Counted from the first letter of the stretch, positions 33,401 to 46,660 are shown. The stretch: 64,000 nucleotides of DNA from Dactylorhiza incarnata (GCA_033032865.1 JAWHQI010000099.1:4453501-4517500), one strand, 5' to 3'. Translations and numbers: made by a program. Notes: generated by a model from the letters alone, not told the origin.

Positions 33401-35090
33401 CAGAACTTGCATGTTGACTTCACCTAGGTTAGGCTCATTTCTGGAGATAGTGATCAACATGAATATTGTAGACCTGAGGTTACCTTTAAACTGCCACTGA
33501 TTTCATGTCATTTGGTCAAGTGTAGCTCCTTCTATGCCATTTTTGGTGTGACATGTATATATTTTTATATTGCTGAGTTAAACATATTGTACAGAACTTG
33601 CATGTTGACTTCACCTAGGTTAGGCTCATTTCTGGAGATAGTGATCAACATGAATATTGTAGACCTTGAGGTTACCTTTACAATTCCACTGATTTCATGT
33701 TATTTTGTCAAGTGTAGCTCCTTCTATGCCTTTTTTGGTGTGACATGTATATAGTTGTATATTGCTGAGTTAAACATTTTGTACAGAACTTGCATGTTGA
33801 CTTCACCTAGGTTAGGCTCATTTCTGGAGATAGTGATCAACATGAATATTGTAGACCTTGAGGTTACCTTTAAAATGCCACTAATTTCATGTCATTTGGT
33901 CAGGTGTAGCTCCTTCTATGGCATTTTTGGTGTGACATGTATATATTTGTATATTGCTGAGTTAAACATTTTGTACAGAACTTGCATGTTGACTTCACCT
34001 AGGTTAGGCTCATTTCTGGTGATAGTGATCAACATGAATATTGTAGACCTTGAGTTTACCTTTAAAATGACACTGATGTAATGTCATTTGGTCAAGTGTA
34101 GCTGCTTCTATGCCATTTTTGGTGTGACATGTATATATTTGTATATTGCGGAGTTAAACATTTTGTACAGAACTTGCATGTTGACTTAACCTAGGTTAGG
34201 CTCATTTCTGGATATAGTTATCAACATGAATATTGTAGACCTTGAGGTGACATTTCAAATGCCACTGATTTCATGTCATTTGGTCAAGTGTATCTCCTTC
34301 TTTGCCATTTTTTGAATGACATGTATATATTTGAATTTTGTTAAGATAAACAATTTGTACAGAACTTGCATGTTGACTTCACCTAGGTTAGGCTCATTTC
34401 TGGAGATCGTAATCAACATGAATATTGTAAACCTTGAGGTTACCTTTAAAATTCCACTGATTTCATGTCATTTGGTCAAGTGTAGCTCCATCTATGCCAT
34501 TTTTGGTGTGACAAGTATATATTTGTATTTTGTTAAGATAAACAATTTGTACAGAACTTGCATGTTGACTTCACCTAGGTTAGGGTCATTTTTGGAGATA
34601 GTGATCAACATGAATATTGTAGAACTTGAGGTTACCTTTAAAATGCCACTGATTTCATGTCATTTGGTTAAGTGTAGCTCCTTCTATGCCATTTTTGGTG
34701 TGACATGTATATATTTGAATTTTGCTAAGTTAAACATTTTGTACAGAACTTGCATGTTGACTTCACCTAGGTTAGGCTCATTTCTGGAGGTAGTGATCAA
34801 CATGAATATTGTAGAACTTTAGGTTACCTTTAAAATGCCACTTATTTAATGTCATTTGGTCAAGTGTAGCTCCTTCTATGCCATTTTTGGTGTGATATGT
34901 ATATATTTGTATTTTGTTAAGTTAAACATTTTGTACAGGACTTGCGTGTTGACTTCACCTAGGTTAGGCTCATTTCTGGAGGTAGTGATCAACATGAATA
35001 TTGTAGATCTTGAGGTTACCTTCAAAATTCCACTGACTTCATGTCATTTGGTCAAGTGTAGCTCCTTTTAGGCCACTTTTAGTGTGACAT
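33401..35090 (+). repeat. 192-bp tandem array, 9 copies
   Basis: CAGAACTTGCATGTTGACTT recurs at 33401, 33592, 33784, 33976, 34168, 34360, 34552, 34744 and 34936 (191-192 bp spacing). Since 192 is a multiple of 3, open frames of 64-residue repeats appear (for example 34316-34822), but some copies have stops. Confidence 0.93.
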
Positions 35091-35284
35091 GTATAAAAGT
35101 GTATCTGGTGTGTTTAGTGATTTTGGCTCATTCAAATGCTTTGAAAATTTGTCCATGCCTTAGACATGATATCAACCACCTCTAGTTAAGAATTCGACTC
35201 ATGTGCATAAGTGGATTTCTCTGAACTTCAAGTTGAAGTTTTGGACTTAAGGGTGTAGGGAAAATTCGGGTGCATTTAGCAAGA

Positions 35285-36000
35285 ATGTAATAAATGACAA
35301 TTAAGGAAAAATACACCTTGGAAAATTATGAAACTTAGGCACTGATGTTTTTACGTCAATATCATACTACTGTAATTTTATCAGAAATTATTGTGACATG
35401 TAGATGGTGGTTGTAGTGTAAACCCTTATTGGCACACCACTTGTATTAAATGAATATTATGGACAAATACTCCTTGGAAAATTATGAAACTTAGGCACTG
35501 ATGTTTTTAGGTCAATATCATACTTCTGTGATTTTATCAGAATTTATTGTGGCCTGTTGATGGTGGTTGTAGTGTAAACCCTTATTGGCACACCTCTTGT
35601 ATTAAATGAATATTATGGACAAATACTCCTTGGAAAAATATGAAACTTAGGGTTTGAGGTTTTTAGACCAATATTATTCTACTGTGAATTTATTAGAATT
35701 TATAGAGATCTATAGATGATACTTGTAGTGTAAATACCTATTTGCACCCCATTCTTGTTAAATAGAAATCATGGCCAAATAATCCCTGGAAAAATGTGAA
35801 ACTTAGGGTTTGAGGTTTTTAGACCAATACTATACTATTGTGAATTCATCAGAATTTATAGAGATTCGTAGATGATACTTGTTGCGTACAACTTTACTTT
35901 CATCCCATCTATTTAAATAGAAACTATGAATAAGAATTCCCTGGAAGAGTATGAAATGTAGGATTTGAGGTTGTTAGATCCTTACAAATTGTGAACCTAT
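35285..36000 (+). repeat. 156-bp tandem array, 5 copies
   Basis: CC(T/C)TGGAAAA(A/T)TATGAAACTTAGG motifs at 35316, 35472, 35628, 35784 and 35939. Units 3-5 differ from units 1-2 (GGGTTTGAGG in place of GCACTGATG), so the array has two subtypes. Confidence 0.88.
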
Positions 36001-36679
36001 GGTAAGAACTTGTAACTCATTAGGACTTGATAGGACCAAGGTTGCATCTTAAGAGTCAAACCTAGTTCAATTCCACCTTGGTTTGCGAACAGTAGAAACT
36101 GAAAACATAGATTCGGACCCCTTCCTTATGGTCGCCACCCCCAGAGTTACTAACTCTAAGAAAATTGTAGATGCCCAATTAGGTTGAAGGATTAATCACC
36201 AAGGGCATTCATCGGAAATAAAGACGGGGTGTGTTTAGTGAAACTAACAATTCAGGAATTTGGCAAGGACCTATTAAGGGAGGCGAAGGATGACTTAGCA
36301 AGAAGTGAAAACTGGGATAGAGAGACAACACAAGGAAATAGACGGTCACTAGGAATGACGTTGTTCGTGTTCAATAGAACACCAACACATGTCTGCCCGA
36401 GTCAAATGGTAATCCACCCTAGGATTTTAGAGCAATTGGAGAGTAAATGGATGTACTAGAATGGGTAGCAACAAAATAAAATAAATATCCTAGAAAAGGG
36501 GATTTGGGCTTAAGTCACCATCACATTCCTTAGTACCATTGCGAGCCCTTAATCGGGTAATCCACGGGAAGTCCATGATTCACCCCAAGATTTTAAGATC
36601 AACTAACAGTAGACAAGAGTAGTAAAGTAGGAGAACTTGAAACATAATCTCCCTCCCAAATTTGGGAAGGAATGAAATA

Positions 36680-37345
36680 AGTAAAGACTGGGATAGTCCT
36701 GCGAGCGGTAGGTTGGGTTATAAGGAAGGACTAAGATAGTCCTACGAGCGATAGGCTTGGGTTATAAGGAAGGACTGGGATAGTCCTGCGAGCGGTAGAC
36801 TCGGGTTATAAGGATGGACTGGAATAGTCCTGCGAGTAGTAGGCTCGGATTATAAGGAAGGAATAGGATAGTCCTGCGAGATGTAGGCTTGGGTTATAAG
36901 GAAGGACTGGGATAGTCCTGCGAGCGGTAGGCTTGGGTTATAAGTAAAGACTAGGATAGTCCTGTGAGCGATAGGCTCGGGTTATAAGGAAGGACTGGGA
37001 TAGTCGTACGAGCGGTAGGCTCGGGTTATAAGGAAGGACTGGGATAGTCCTGCGAGCGGTAGGCTCGGATTATAAGGAAGGACTAGGATAGTCCTACGAG
37101 CGGTAGGCTCGGATTATAAGGAAGTACTGGGATAGTCCTGCGAGCGGTAGGCTCATAGTTTAAATATAAGACTGGTGTAGTCTAGCGAGCGGTAGGCTCA
37201 TAGTTTAAATATAAGACTGGTGTAGTCTAGCGAGCGGTAGGCTCGTAGTTTAAATATAATACTGGTGTAGTCTAGCGAGCGGTTAGCTCGTTGTTTAAAT
37301 ATAAGACTGATGTAGTCTTGCGAGCGGTAGGCTCTACTTTATAAA
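36680..37345 (+). repeat. 44-45-bp minisatellite, 15 copies
   Basis: Units of GGACTGGGATAGTCCTGCGA with GCGGTAGGCTCGGGTTATAAGG. Eleven units with 44-bp spacing are followed by four of 45 bp carrying TAGTTTAAATATAAGACTGG. The GGACT...AGTCC arms can pair in each unit. Confidence 0.88.
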
Positions 37346-37871
37346 TGTTGATTTAGAATTGCGAGCTGGAGGCTCAGTAGTAAGGGAGGGTTAATACATG
37401 TTGCTTGTGTATAAGATGTGGTGGGTCTTCGGTTCTATCTTAGTTGTCACACATATAGCAGTTCGTTTACTCGGCAGTGCTAGTGGTTTTATGGGGGCCA
37501 GGGCTTCTTACTGCGCGTCCGACAGGACGAATTCCCTACACCCTGCCTGGCCAATTCAGTTTAGTACGCAGGAGCTCGTGAGTACCGGGTACCGGTATCA
37601 CAGCGTACGTTAGGGCCTAGGTCTGGTAGTGTGACTTACCCACCTAGGTGAGGAGACGCCTGCTCCTCTGCCCCTGTTTGACCACGACGAGAGGTGCCCG
37701 AGAGGTTAGCTACCTCCGAAAAGTGGGAACTAAAGGTTTGTACGTATAGAGTCATGTGCGTGAGTTGCAACATTGCATACCATTGCATTGCATTGCATAT
37801 CATAGCATAGCATTCTTGCATAAATCAGAGACTTCATCGTATAAATTAGTATGGGTTCCTTTATACGATGA

Positions 37872-39637
37872 GTTTATGATAAGTAGTATTTTTATAACTT
37901 TTTAATAGAAAATTTTATAAATATTTAATATGAATTTTCCTTTTTATGTCAATTTTAGGTTATAAGTAGTTCTTTTTGTAATTTTGATTCTAACTTAGCT
38001 TAATTTCAATTTTTGCAGAATTTTGGGACAAATCGGGAAAAATGGCATGTCACGCCCTCGGTCACGCCCGTGACCAAGGGCGTGTAACCTGAAGATCAGT
38101 CCAGAATCGATGCCACGCTGTTTGAACCAGTCCACACCAAGTCACGCCCCAGGTCACGCCCGTGACCCAAAGTCATGCCCGTGACCGGGGGCGTGTAATC
38201 TTAGAATCTTCCACGTAGAGCCGCCGTCGAGACATGGAGCTGCAGTCGAGAAGTCAACTTGAGTCACGCCCGTGACCCACATGTCACGACCGTGACTTGC
38301 CTGCGTGATCTCTGCTTTGCCGCCGCGCCAAATTCCAGCCCACGCCGCATTTAATGCAGCCGTCCAAAGTCAGGGCCGTGACCCGACATGTCACGCCCGT
38401 GACATGTCATTTCTCGCCGCGCCGTCCAGAAAGCCCACGCCGCTATCGGATCCGATGTGAATAGTGCAGTCACGCCCTTGGTCACGCCCGTGACCAAGGG
38501 CGTGTAATCTGAAATTTTTTCCTATAAATTCAGAGGTTCTCCTTGAGTCCAGGGTTCAGAATTTTGGAGTGGGGGAGGTGCTGTTGGAGCCAATCTTGAG
38601 TATATTTTCACTTTCATGTTCATGTTCATGTGACTTTACTTTCATGCTCTCTTCCTTTTCTCATGCAATGTACTAGCTTCCTTTCAATGCAATAGTTTAG
38701 TTTAAGCTTATAACTTGTTTTTCCTAAGCTTGCAATCTCTTCTCTTAAGACTTGTAATAGTTTTCATTTAAATAAAAATTAGTTGTTCTCTTTATTTTGT
38801 CTCCTCCTTACTTAGTTAAATTTTCTTATTATGCATTTTTATTTTCCTTCCTCTTTCCCCTCCACCATGATTAACTAATCCTCATTAGTACTCGATCAAA
38901 ATGATCCGAGGATGAGTTAGACAAGTTATGATTTTCTAAAGTTTTCTTTTTCTGTTTTTATAAACACTTGAATTACCCTTGATTTTTAATTAGTGAGGCC
39001 ATATTTTCGATATATGGTTTTCGCTTATGTTTTCATACTTAGTTAGCCGAGAGGCTCAAAGTATGAATCGATCACTCAAGGGTAAAGAGAGTTGCATGCA
39101 CCCCTCGAGAGAGGATGACGTAAATCTCCCGAATTGGAGTCAAATCCAATAGTGGGGTTCACTTCGTAAAGCAAGTTTTAGGTAATCGATTATAGGACGA
39201 GAGTCCGGTTGATTTTTCCTAAACTTAGTTGGGCATTAACCTCGAGAGAGGCATGTTCGAGCTTCGGGAACCTCCACGGTCAAGTAGTTCAATTTAAACG
39301 GAATTAGATTTAATCTCTTTTCACTTGTATTTTCTCACTCCAAGGTGACTTTTGATTGAGTACTAGCCTCTTTTATCATCATCTAAACCCTTAATTTAGC
39401 TTGCAATTTCTCTTTTTCTAGCTAAGTAACCAAAACCCCAAAATATCATTAGATAAGATAATAACGACTTTCCTCTAAGTAGAGGTAATCAACGCGCCCC
39501 GTGGAATACGACCTTGGTATTTCTTAATATCCTATAGTATAGACGATAAGGTACACTTGCCTTTATCGGATATAGTTTTGGAGAAAATCTCAACCCTTCA
39601 CTAAATTTCAAAACCTACCAAATTAAATATCAGTTTA
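37872..39637 (+). mobile_element. Athila-type solo LTR with target duplication GTTTA
   Basis: The LTR spans 37877-39632 (TGATAAGTAG...AAATATCA), flanked by GTTTA at 37872-37876 and 39633-39637. The 3' LTR of the host element has an empty site (TACGATGAGTTTACCTTAG near 49318), which proves insertion after the host element landed. It has a TATA box (TATAAATTC at 38523), and its end region (GAATACGACCTTGGT...GGTACACTTGCC) resembles the Athila-like LTR at 63405-64000 read on the minus strand. Confidence 0.92.
38050..38510 (+). repeat. GTCACGCCCGTGAC palindrome cluster in the solo LTR
   Basis: Five exact copies of GTCACGCCCGTGAC (38061, 38153, 38263, 38390, 38481) plus variants and related GGGCGTGTAA(T/C) elements, all upstream of the TATA box at 38523. 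Confidence 0.85.
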
Positions 39638-40409
39638 CCTTAGTGCCAGATCCCTTAGCTTATGTGCTTTTGTGTGTGCATATAAGTTAAGGTTACATTT
39701 GTAGCTGCTCTTATTTGTTATATCTACATCTTTATATTGCATTGTCTTTTACTTATTGCTGTCCCACTATACTCTGCTAGCATAGAATTATTATTATTTA
39801 ATGTTCAGTAATTCTAAACCCTGCTAGTCTAGCCACATGTCACCTGCTTTTGATTTACCCTTTGATGTCCTCCGCTTCCTCCTCCCGCACGGTGCCTAGG
39901 AGTCGCGGGTGGAGGCGGTGAGGAATATGTTGAGTCTTATAGACTGACGGTCGGTGGACCTCATCATTTTAGGGATGATGTGTCGGAATAGCAAGACCCC
40001 ATTCACGAGACAGGACAGGAGGACGGGATGAAGCAGAGGAGCCACTACACGTCATCGCAGCAGCAGCTACAGATGCATGAAGACAGAGTTTGATAGCTTT
40101 CGCATAGATGTAGAGTGAGAGTGTTGTTGCACTATATTTGAACATGTACTGGGCGTAAGCCCCTTTTCTTTTAGTTCTTTCTCATCGTGGACATTATAAT
40201 CTTGTATTATGATAAATTTATAATGTGATTTTGTGGACTTGTGTCATTTAATACTTTAATTACTGTGATTATAGTTGGCCTGGATGATGATGAATAGCCG
40301 GCAGGATCGGCGTCTTGTGGCGGCGACCATTAGGTGTAATGGTGTCGCCGCAAGACGGCAGTTCTGGGCGGTAAGACCCGGTTTAAAAGCAAAAAAAGAG
40401 GGTCTTACA

Positions 40410-42908
40410 AACTGGTATCAACTTAGCCGACATTCGATCCAAGTAAAAGAAGTCCAAAAACCCTGGGCCATAAACCCTGGGCCATCTCGCTGTTAGTTTG
40501 AGGACAAACTAACAGCGGAAGCAATGGTGTGCCCGTACGAGAAATCACATAATTTTGTCCGCTTAACGATGAGATTTGGCCAACCTATTAATACAACCTT
40601 ATTGGTTTGACTTAGCGAGACATCTCCTAAGGTATCCTAGTCTGACACCAACCTCGAGTATATTTTGTACAAGTAGTAGGATACCCCAAAGTGACAAAAG
40701 GAAAGAGTTGGGAGCACGTGTAAGCATTCATGGCTTACTCTTTGATATACCTACGTCACTTCCTAAGTGACATTAACACCCCTCACACAAGCAAATAGGA
40801 CAATCTTAAGTGACTTGGTGCTTGTGATTGTACTATCGGATTAGTTTGAAACTCGTAAGGCTTAACTTATGTGCTTAGAAGCTAATACTCCACACTTCGA
40901 CCCTCGGAAAACCATCACAAGGAAAGGATGTCGAATGTAGAATGAGAATTCCAGCCTAGAAGAAGACCAGGGAATAGGATAACAAGCACACGACCCCTTG
41001 AGAAGTTGCGATAAATGGTTGTTTTGAGGGCAGAGAACCTTACCATGTCCACAAATCTCGAGGACTATGTATCCATAAGGATTATGTACACACATGAAAT
41101 GTCTAAACTGTCGGATATAAGAAACTCAGCACAAGATTTACGGGAGGCTAATCTTGTTTCTTCGTTTATTGGGCCGCTATAATATTAACCTGGGTTATTT
41201 TAGAAACATAAAAGTCTCTGCAATAAAACTCCCTAGGCACCTATTTTGGTGCAGGGTATATAAAGTGAACCCTAGACCCAAATCGGTGTGCCCCCATCAT
41301 CTGACTTATCCAGATAATCTGAATTTTACACTGTACATGTAAATTTAGTATGATACACATGCTGCCCAAGAATCGGAATTTGGAGATAAAGTTCTATGGT
41401 TTTGGAAATAATTACATTGCATACGATTGTGGTAGACCTAAGGATTGATAAGACCAAAGTAGCTTAGGGTAATACACATGTTGTTACTCACATAGAGTTT
41501 TATGAATAATAATCATCTCCTTGATCAATTCTCTTGAAATTTGAAACAGGCACTTACGGTGAAGAGATCTTTCATCTCTAAAGGAATCAGAGACTTTGAA
41601 GAATGAGTTCTGTAGAAAATTAGGGCTTGTGAAATTTTGTTACATTAAGCATTATTGAGAGTTCCAGGGTCAAGTTTCCCTGGATCATTTTGAAAATCTA
41701 GAATATTACAGAAATGAGTAGATAGACTTGTGGTCTCCATTAAACATCTAAAATTTTTATTATAGTTAACTATTGATTAATTATCATACTTCCTTCACGA
41801 AATGGGCTTTGCACCCTTAGCCACTTTGGAATTATTATAAGGAGAAAAATTATGAAATTCTACTGAACACTATATTGGATCATGATTAGTCTCTGGAAAT
41901 TTTGTTAAACTGATTGGCCCATGATAACTGATACTTGGTGTACAAATTGGGGACCCATGATTATGAAAGAAATAAGGCTTAGGCCAAAACAAATATGACA
42001 TTACGAAAAGTTGAAATCTGTAGAATTATCACTTACAAAACTCTGGGAATGATTTAGAGACCGATTTACGACATATTCATGATAGTTGATTCATAGGTGA
42101 TTGATCTCGTGCAAAAGTTTGAGCTTGGTTTGCGGTTAACAAAAATGAGGACTTGACCGTTAATAACACATGATTTTGGATGAAAAATTGGGAATGAGGT
42201 TTCAGGACGTTAATGTGATTGGGTGCACTTCAAGAATTAATCTTGGAGGATTTACAATATATGAATTTTATGAGGCTCAGAATTGACGACACATATGAAT
42301 TTAAGTACCAGAACTGAGCTTGATTATTACTAGAATATCCTTTTAGTTTAGTAAATGACCATGACATATTTACATTTACTAAATATCGTTTCGGATCATA
42401 GAAGCATGATTAAACGTTGACATAGAGTATTAAAAGAGTGACGATGTCATGAAAATTAAGAGAATCAATATTGCCCAAGCCATAAGCATATCATGATCTT
42501 GGAAGACAAGTCTAAATTCTAATTGCAAACACCTAACAAATAAGGGTACAAACATCATATTATGGATTATAAGAATCGATGGATTCCTACACTCGCCTTG
42601 TGAATATGCAATTTTACTACAACTTATGCCCTCCCTCCACTATGTATATCTTCATCAAACTGATAAATATTTTAAGGACACCATCGGGAAGAAGATCGTG
42701 ATTACGGACGTAGTAAGATTTAATGAAAAGTGCACTTGGGAGAAAACTAAGGATGAGGCAATGTGAACTAGACCTAACCGTTTCCAATATTAGTCGGGAG
42801 TCATGTTCCACATGAACCATCAAATCTTCCGGGTATATTCTGAACTCAGACTTCCGTAGACCCAACCTAAATTTCGGGGACGAAATTGTTTCTTCGTTTA
42901 TTGGGATT
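40410..42908 (+). other. Non-coding interior of the giant-LTR element
   Basis: Begins AACTGGTATCAACTTAGCC: TGGTATCA matches the first 8 nt of the initiator-Met primer site, after which it diverges. It has no open frame above 110 codons and no recognisable domain. It holds a perfect hairpin at 40489-40516, and CGGGGACGAAATTG before the 3' LTR. Instead of a G-rich polypurine tract the junction reads GTTTCTTCGTTTATTGGGATT. Confidence 0.8.
40489..40516 (+). other. Perfect 12-bp hairpin in the leader
   Basis: GCTGTTAGTTTG, loop AGGA, CAAACTAACAGC. It lies about 80 nt after the 5' LTR, where retroelement packaging or dimerisation signals are usually found. Confidence 0.7.
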
Positions 42909-44968
42909 TGTAACATCCCCAGAACAACTAGACCCCTGAAGTGCATTTTGTCATGTCAAGGTCATGACATTCCTCTAAGAGACCAAAATGGCCCTAAGAA
43001 CCAAGGTGAATAAGTGAAAATCACCTTGGTGTGCAAATAGCCAAATTTGACTCCAAAGGCTTATGACTTGATATTAAACTTCAAAATGACAAATTGACCC
43101 CACCAACTCTTCCTAAACACCTTAAGGAATCCCTTGGGTCATTTAGGACTCATTGGGGTCAAACCCAATTGATCAAATTTGCTAAAGTCAACTCTAGGCT
43201 ACCTAGGTCAAACCTCCACAAATAAGGGCAATTGAACTCCAAATGATCAAATTGGACCCACCCTCATATGGCAACCTCCCTAGGGGACCCAATGGACCCA
43301 AAAGCCCATCATAGGGCCATCAATTTGGGGAAATTGGGCCAATTTCTAAAAAGCCCCAATTTGCCATATTTGGTTCAAGTAAGCCAAACCCACCTAAGCT
43401 AGGTGGACTTAACCCAAACCCAACCTTAGAACCTTTGGGCTCAACCCCACCTAATCAAGCCCACTAGTGGGCTGAACTACCTTGGGACCCAATTGAGCCC
43501 AAGCGGAGGTCCAACAAGGTGGTGGCTAGCCACCACCAAAGGACTTGAATTCAAGAGGAATTCATGGAGAGGTGTCCACATGGCCACCACTCCCCAATTC
43601 CTGGCCTGCCCCTGCCTTCCCAAGGAATTCCAGCAGAAGAAGGGGCTGAGCTGGCTGCCGCTGAGAGGGTGGGGAGGAGAGAGAGAGCTCACCTTACCGG
43701 CCACCATAATGGCCATTCCCCCTTTCCAATGCAATGCAACCAAACTCCCTCTCCTCTGGCATCAAATCGAACTTAGGAATAAATTCCTGATGAGCTGGAG
43801 GCCTGCAGCTGGCTGGATGGGGCGGTGGCCACATAGAGTAGATCGCCGGTCATTGATAGCTAGCACTATACACTCCCCCAGCTCATTTCAATCACACCAT
43901 CACCTTCAGAGCACTCAGAGCAGTCGAGCCCCCCCCCCCCCCCCCCCCCCCCCCACCCTTCCTGATTGAGCTTTCGACCTCAGCCGCACAAGAAGCCATG
44001 GACGCTAGGAACAGGAATGCGATCATCCTCTGCCGCAATACCCGTCGCCAAGCTCGCGGACAGGCAAGTTCCTTCCCCCCTCCTCCTGTGCTAGCTTCCT
44101 TTCTCTCCTCTCATTGAGCTGAGCCAAGTAATGGCAGTTTTTAACCTGTGATTTCCATGTTCTTAACCGCAAAAATGAAAGGTGGCGCAGGCCACCTCCG
44201 GCCATGATCTCACCGCCAGGCGATAGCCCTTGGTCGGGTGAAGGAGATGGCTTGGGCGATTGGCCGGAGACGGCCTCCGTTGCCGGAATCTTGCCCGCAA
44301 ATCGGCCCAGGCGCGGTGAATCAGATCTGTTGGCCCATCGGGGAAGACGACCCCGTGGCCGTTAGATCTGGCGGCTTAGGCTAATCACAGCCCAAAATGA
44401 ATTAAAACATAATATTTGAGTAATATGTCACATTTCATGCAGCCCCTTAAACAATTTATTAAAAATACCTCCTCTCATTTTCTGGGAAAACTTTGAACAT
44501 CAAAATTGTAGCCCTTGAGCTCTAGAATTTTTAGAAATTTGGATCACCTCAAAAGGAGCATTGTAGCTCCCTGTAGACAATGTTTAGTGTAGCATGTACA
44601 TATGGGCACCTTTTCCTTTATAAATTAATTTAGAGAGGTAAACAACTCTAAATATCTTGAAATTTGGTGCATACATGAGTCATGCCCTAGAGTACATCCT
44701 ACAAAAAATTGAGGACTTTTGGAAATAAGTTTTCTAAGGTTTTGATCATCATTCATTTTCCTTGAAAGTCCTAGATCTAGTGTTTTATGAGGTCAAATCC
44801 ACTCAAAACTTTGGTGGATAGTAGACCTAGTCATACAAAGTCTCTGGCCAAATTTTTGGGCAATTTGGATCAGTTCATTTGGACATATCTCACATGCAAG
44901 ATTCATTAAAGTAGTGAATGGTGGGACATGTATATAAGGCGAATTTGTTAAGATAAATAATTGCTAAC

Positions 44969-46660
44969 AAAACTTGCATGTGGACTTCACCAAGGTTAGG
45001 CTCATTTCTGGAGATAGTGATCAACATGAATATTGTAGACCTTGAGGTTACCTTTAAAATTCCACTGATTTCATGTCATTTGGTCAAGTGTAGCTCCTTC
45101 TATGCCATTTTTGGTGTGACATGTATATATTTGTATATTGCTGAGTTAAACATTTTGTACAGAACTTGCATGTTGACTTCACCTAGGTTAGGCTCATTTT
45201 TGGAGATAGTGATCAACATGAATATTGTATACCTTGAGGTTAATTTTAAAATGCCACTGATTTCATGTCATTTGGTCACGTGTAGCTCCTTCTATGCCAT
45301 TTTTGGTGTGACATGTATATATTTGTATATTGCTGAGTTAAACATTTTGTATGGAACTTGCATGTTGACTTCATATAGGTTAGGCCCATTTCTGGAGATA
45401 GTGATCAACATGAATATTGTAGACATTGAGGTTACCTTTAAAATGCCACTGATTTCATGTCATTTGTTCAAGTGTAGCTCCTTCTATGCCATTTTTGGTG
45501 TGACATGTATATATTTGTATATTGCTGAGTTAAACATTTTGTACAGAACTTGCATGTTGACTTCACCTAGGTTAGGCTCATTTCTGGAGATAGTGATCAA
45601 CATGAATATTGTAGACCTTGAGGTTACCTTTAAAGTTCCACTTATTTCATGTCATTTGGTCAAGTGTAGCTCCTTCTAAGCCATTTTTGGTGTGACATGT
45701 ATATATTTGTATATTGCTGAGTTAAACATTTTGTACAGAACTTGCATATTGACTTCACCTAGGTTAGGCTCATTTCTGGAGATAGTGATCAACATTAATA
45801 TTGTATACCTTGAGGTTACCTTTAAAATGCCACTAATTTCATGTCCTTTGGTCAGGTGTAGCTCCTTCTATGCCATTTTTGGTGTGACATATATATTTGA
45901 ATTTTGTTAAGATAAACAATTTGTACAGAACTTGCATGTTGACTTCACCTAGGTTAGGCTCATTTTTGGAGATAATGATCAACCTGAATATTGTAGACCT
46001 TGAGGTGACCTTTAAAATGCCACTGATTTCATGTCATGTGGTCAAGTGTAGCTCCTTCTATGCCATTTTTGGTGTGACATGTATATATTTGTATTTTGTT
46101 AAGATAAACAATTTGTACAGAACTTGCATGTTGACGTCACCTAGGTTAGGCTCATTTTTGGAGATAGTGATCAACATGAATATTGTAGAACTTGAGGTTA
46201 CCTTTATAATGTCACTGATTTCATATCATTTGGTCAAATATAGCTCCTTCTATGCCATTTTTGGTGTAACATGTATATATTTGTTTTTGCTAAGTTAAAC
46301 ATTTTGTACAGAACTTGCATGTTGGCTTCACCTAGGTTAGGCTCATTTCTGCAGGTAGTGATCAACATAAATATTGTATACCTTGAGGTTACCTTTAAAA
46401 TGCCACTGATTTTATGTCATTTGGTCAAGTTTATCTCCTTCTATGCCATTTTTGGTGTGACATGTATATATTTGTATTTTGTTAAGTTAAACATTTTGTA
46501 CAGGACTTGCATGTTGACTTCACCTAGGTTAGGCTCATTTCTGGAGGTAGTGATCAACATGAATATTGAAGATCTTTAGGTTACCTTCAAAATGCCACTG
46601 AATTCATGACATTTGGTCAAGTGTATCTCCTTTTAGGCCACTTTTAGTGTGACATGTATA
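44969..46660 (+). repeat. 192-bp tandem array, 9 copies (3' LTR)
   Basis: Unit starts near 44969, 45160, 45352, 45544, 45736, 45926, 46118, 46309 and 46501. The first four units share an open frame of 233 codons (44978-45679). Copy number equals the 5' LTR. Confidence 0.92.

Larger units (their letters stand above)
31357..40409 (+). repeat. 5' LTR of the giant-LTR element
   Basis: Contains, in order: a unique region to 33390 (GC-rich centre near 31930-32800, no supported gene), a 192-bp array, a 156-bp array, a 44-45-bp array, a TG-rich region, the solo LTR 37877-39632, and a terminal region with a hairpin near 40313-40353. Apart from the solo LTR and array copy numbers it is co-linear with the 3' LTR. 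Confidence 0.88.

Noticed and set aside
36680..37345. CRISPR-like array (regular 44-45-bp units)
   Set aside because: Units are head-to-tail tandem repeats with no unique spacers, in a plant retroelement LTR.
43493..43969. 158-codon plus-strand frame in the 3' giant LTR
   Set aside because: Ends in Pro residues from the C26 run; the 5' LTR equivalent is interrupted.
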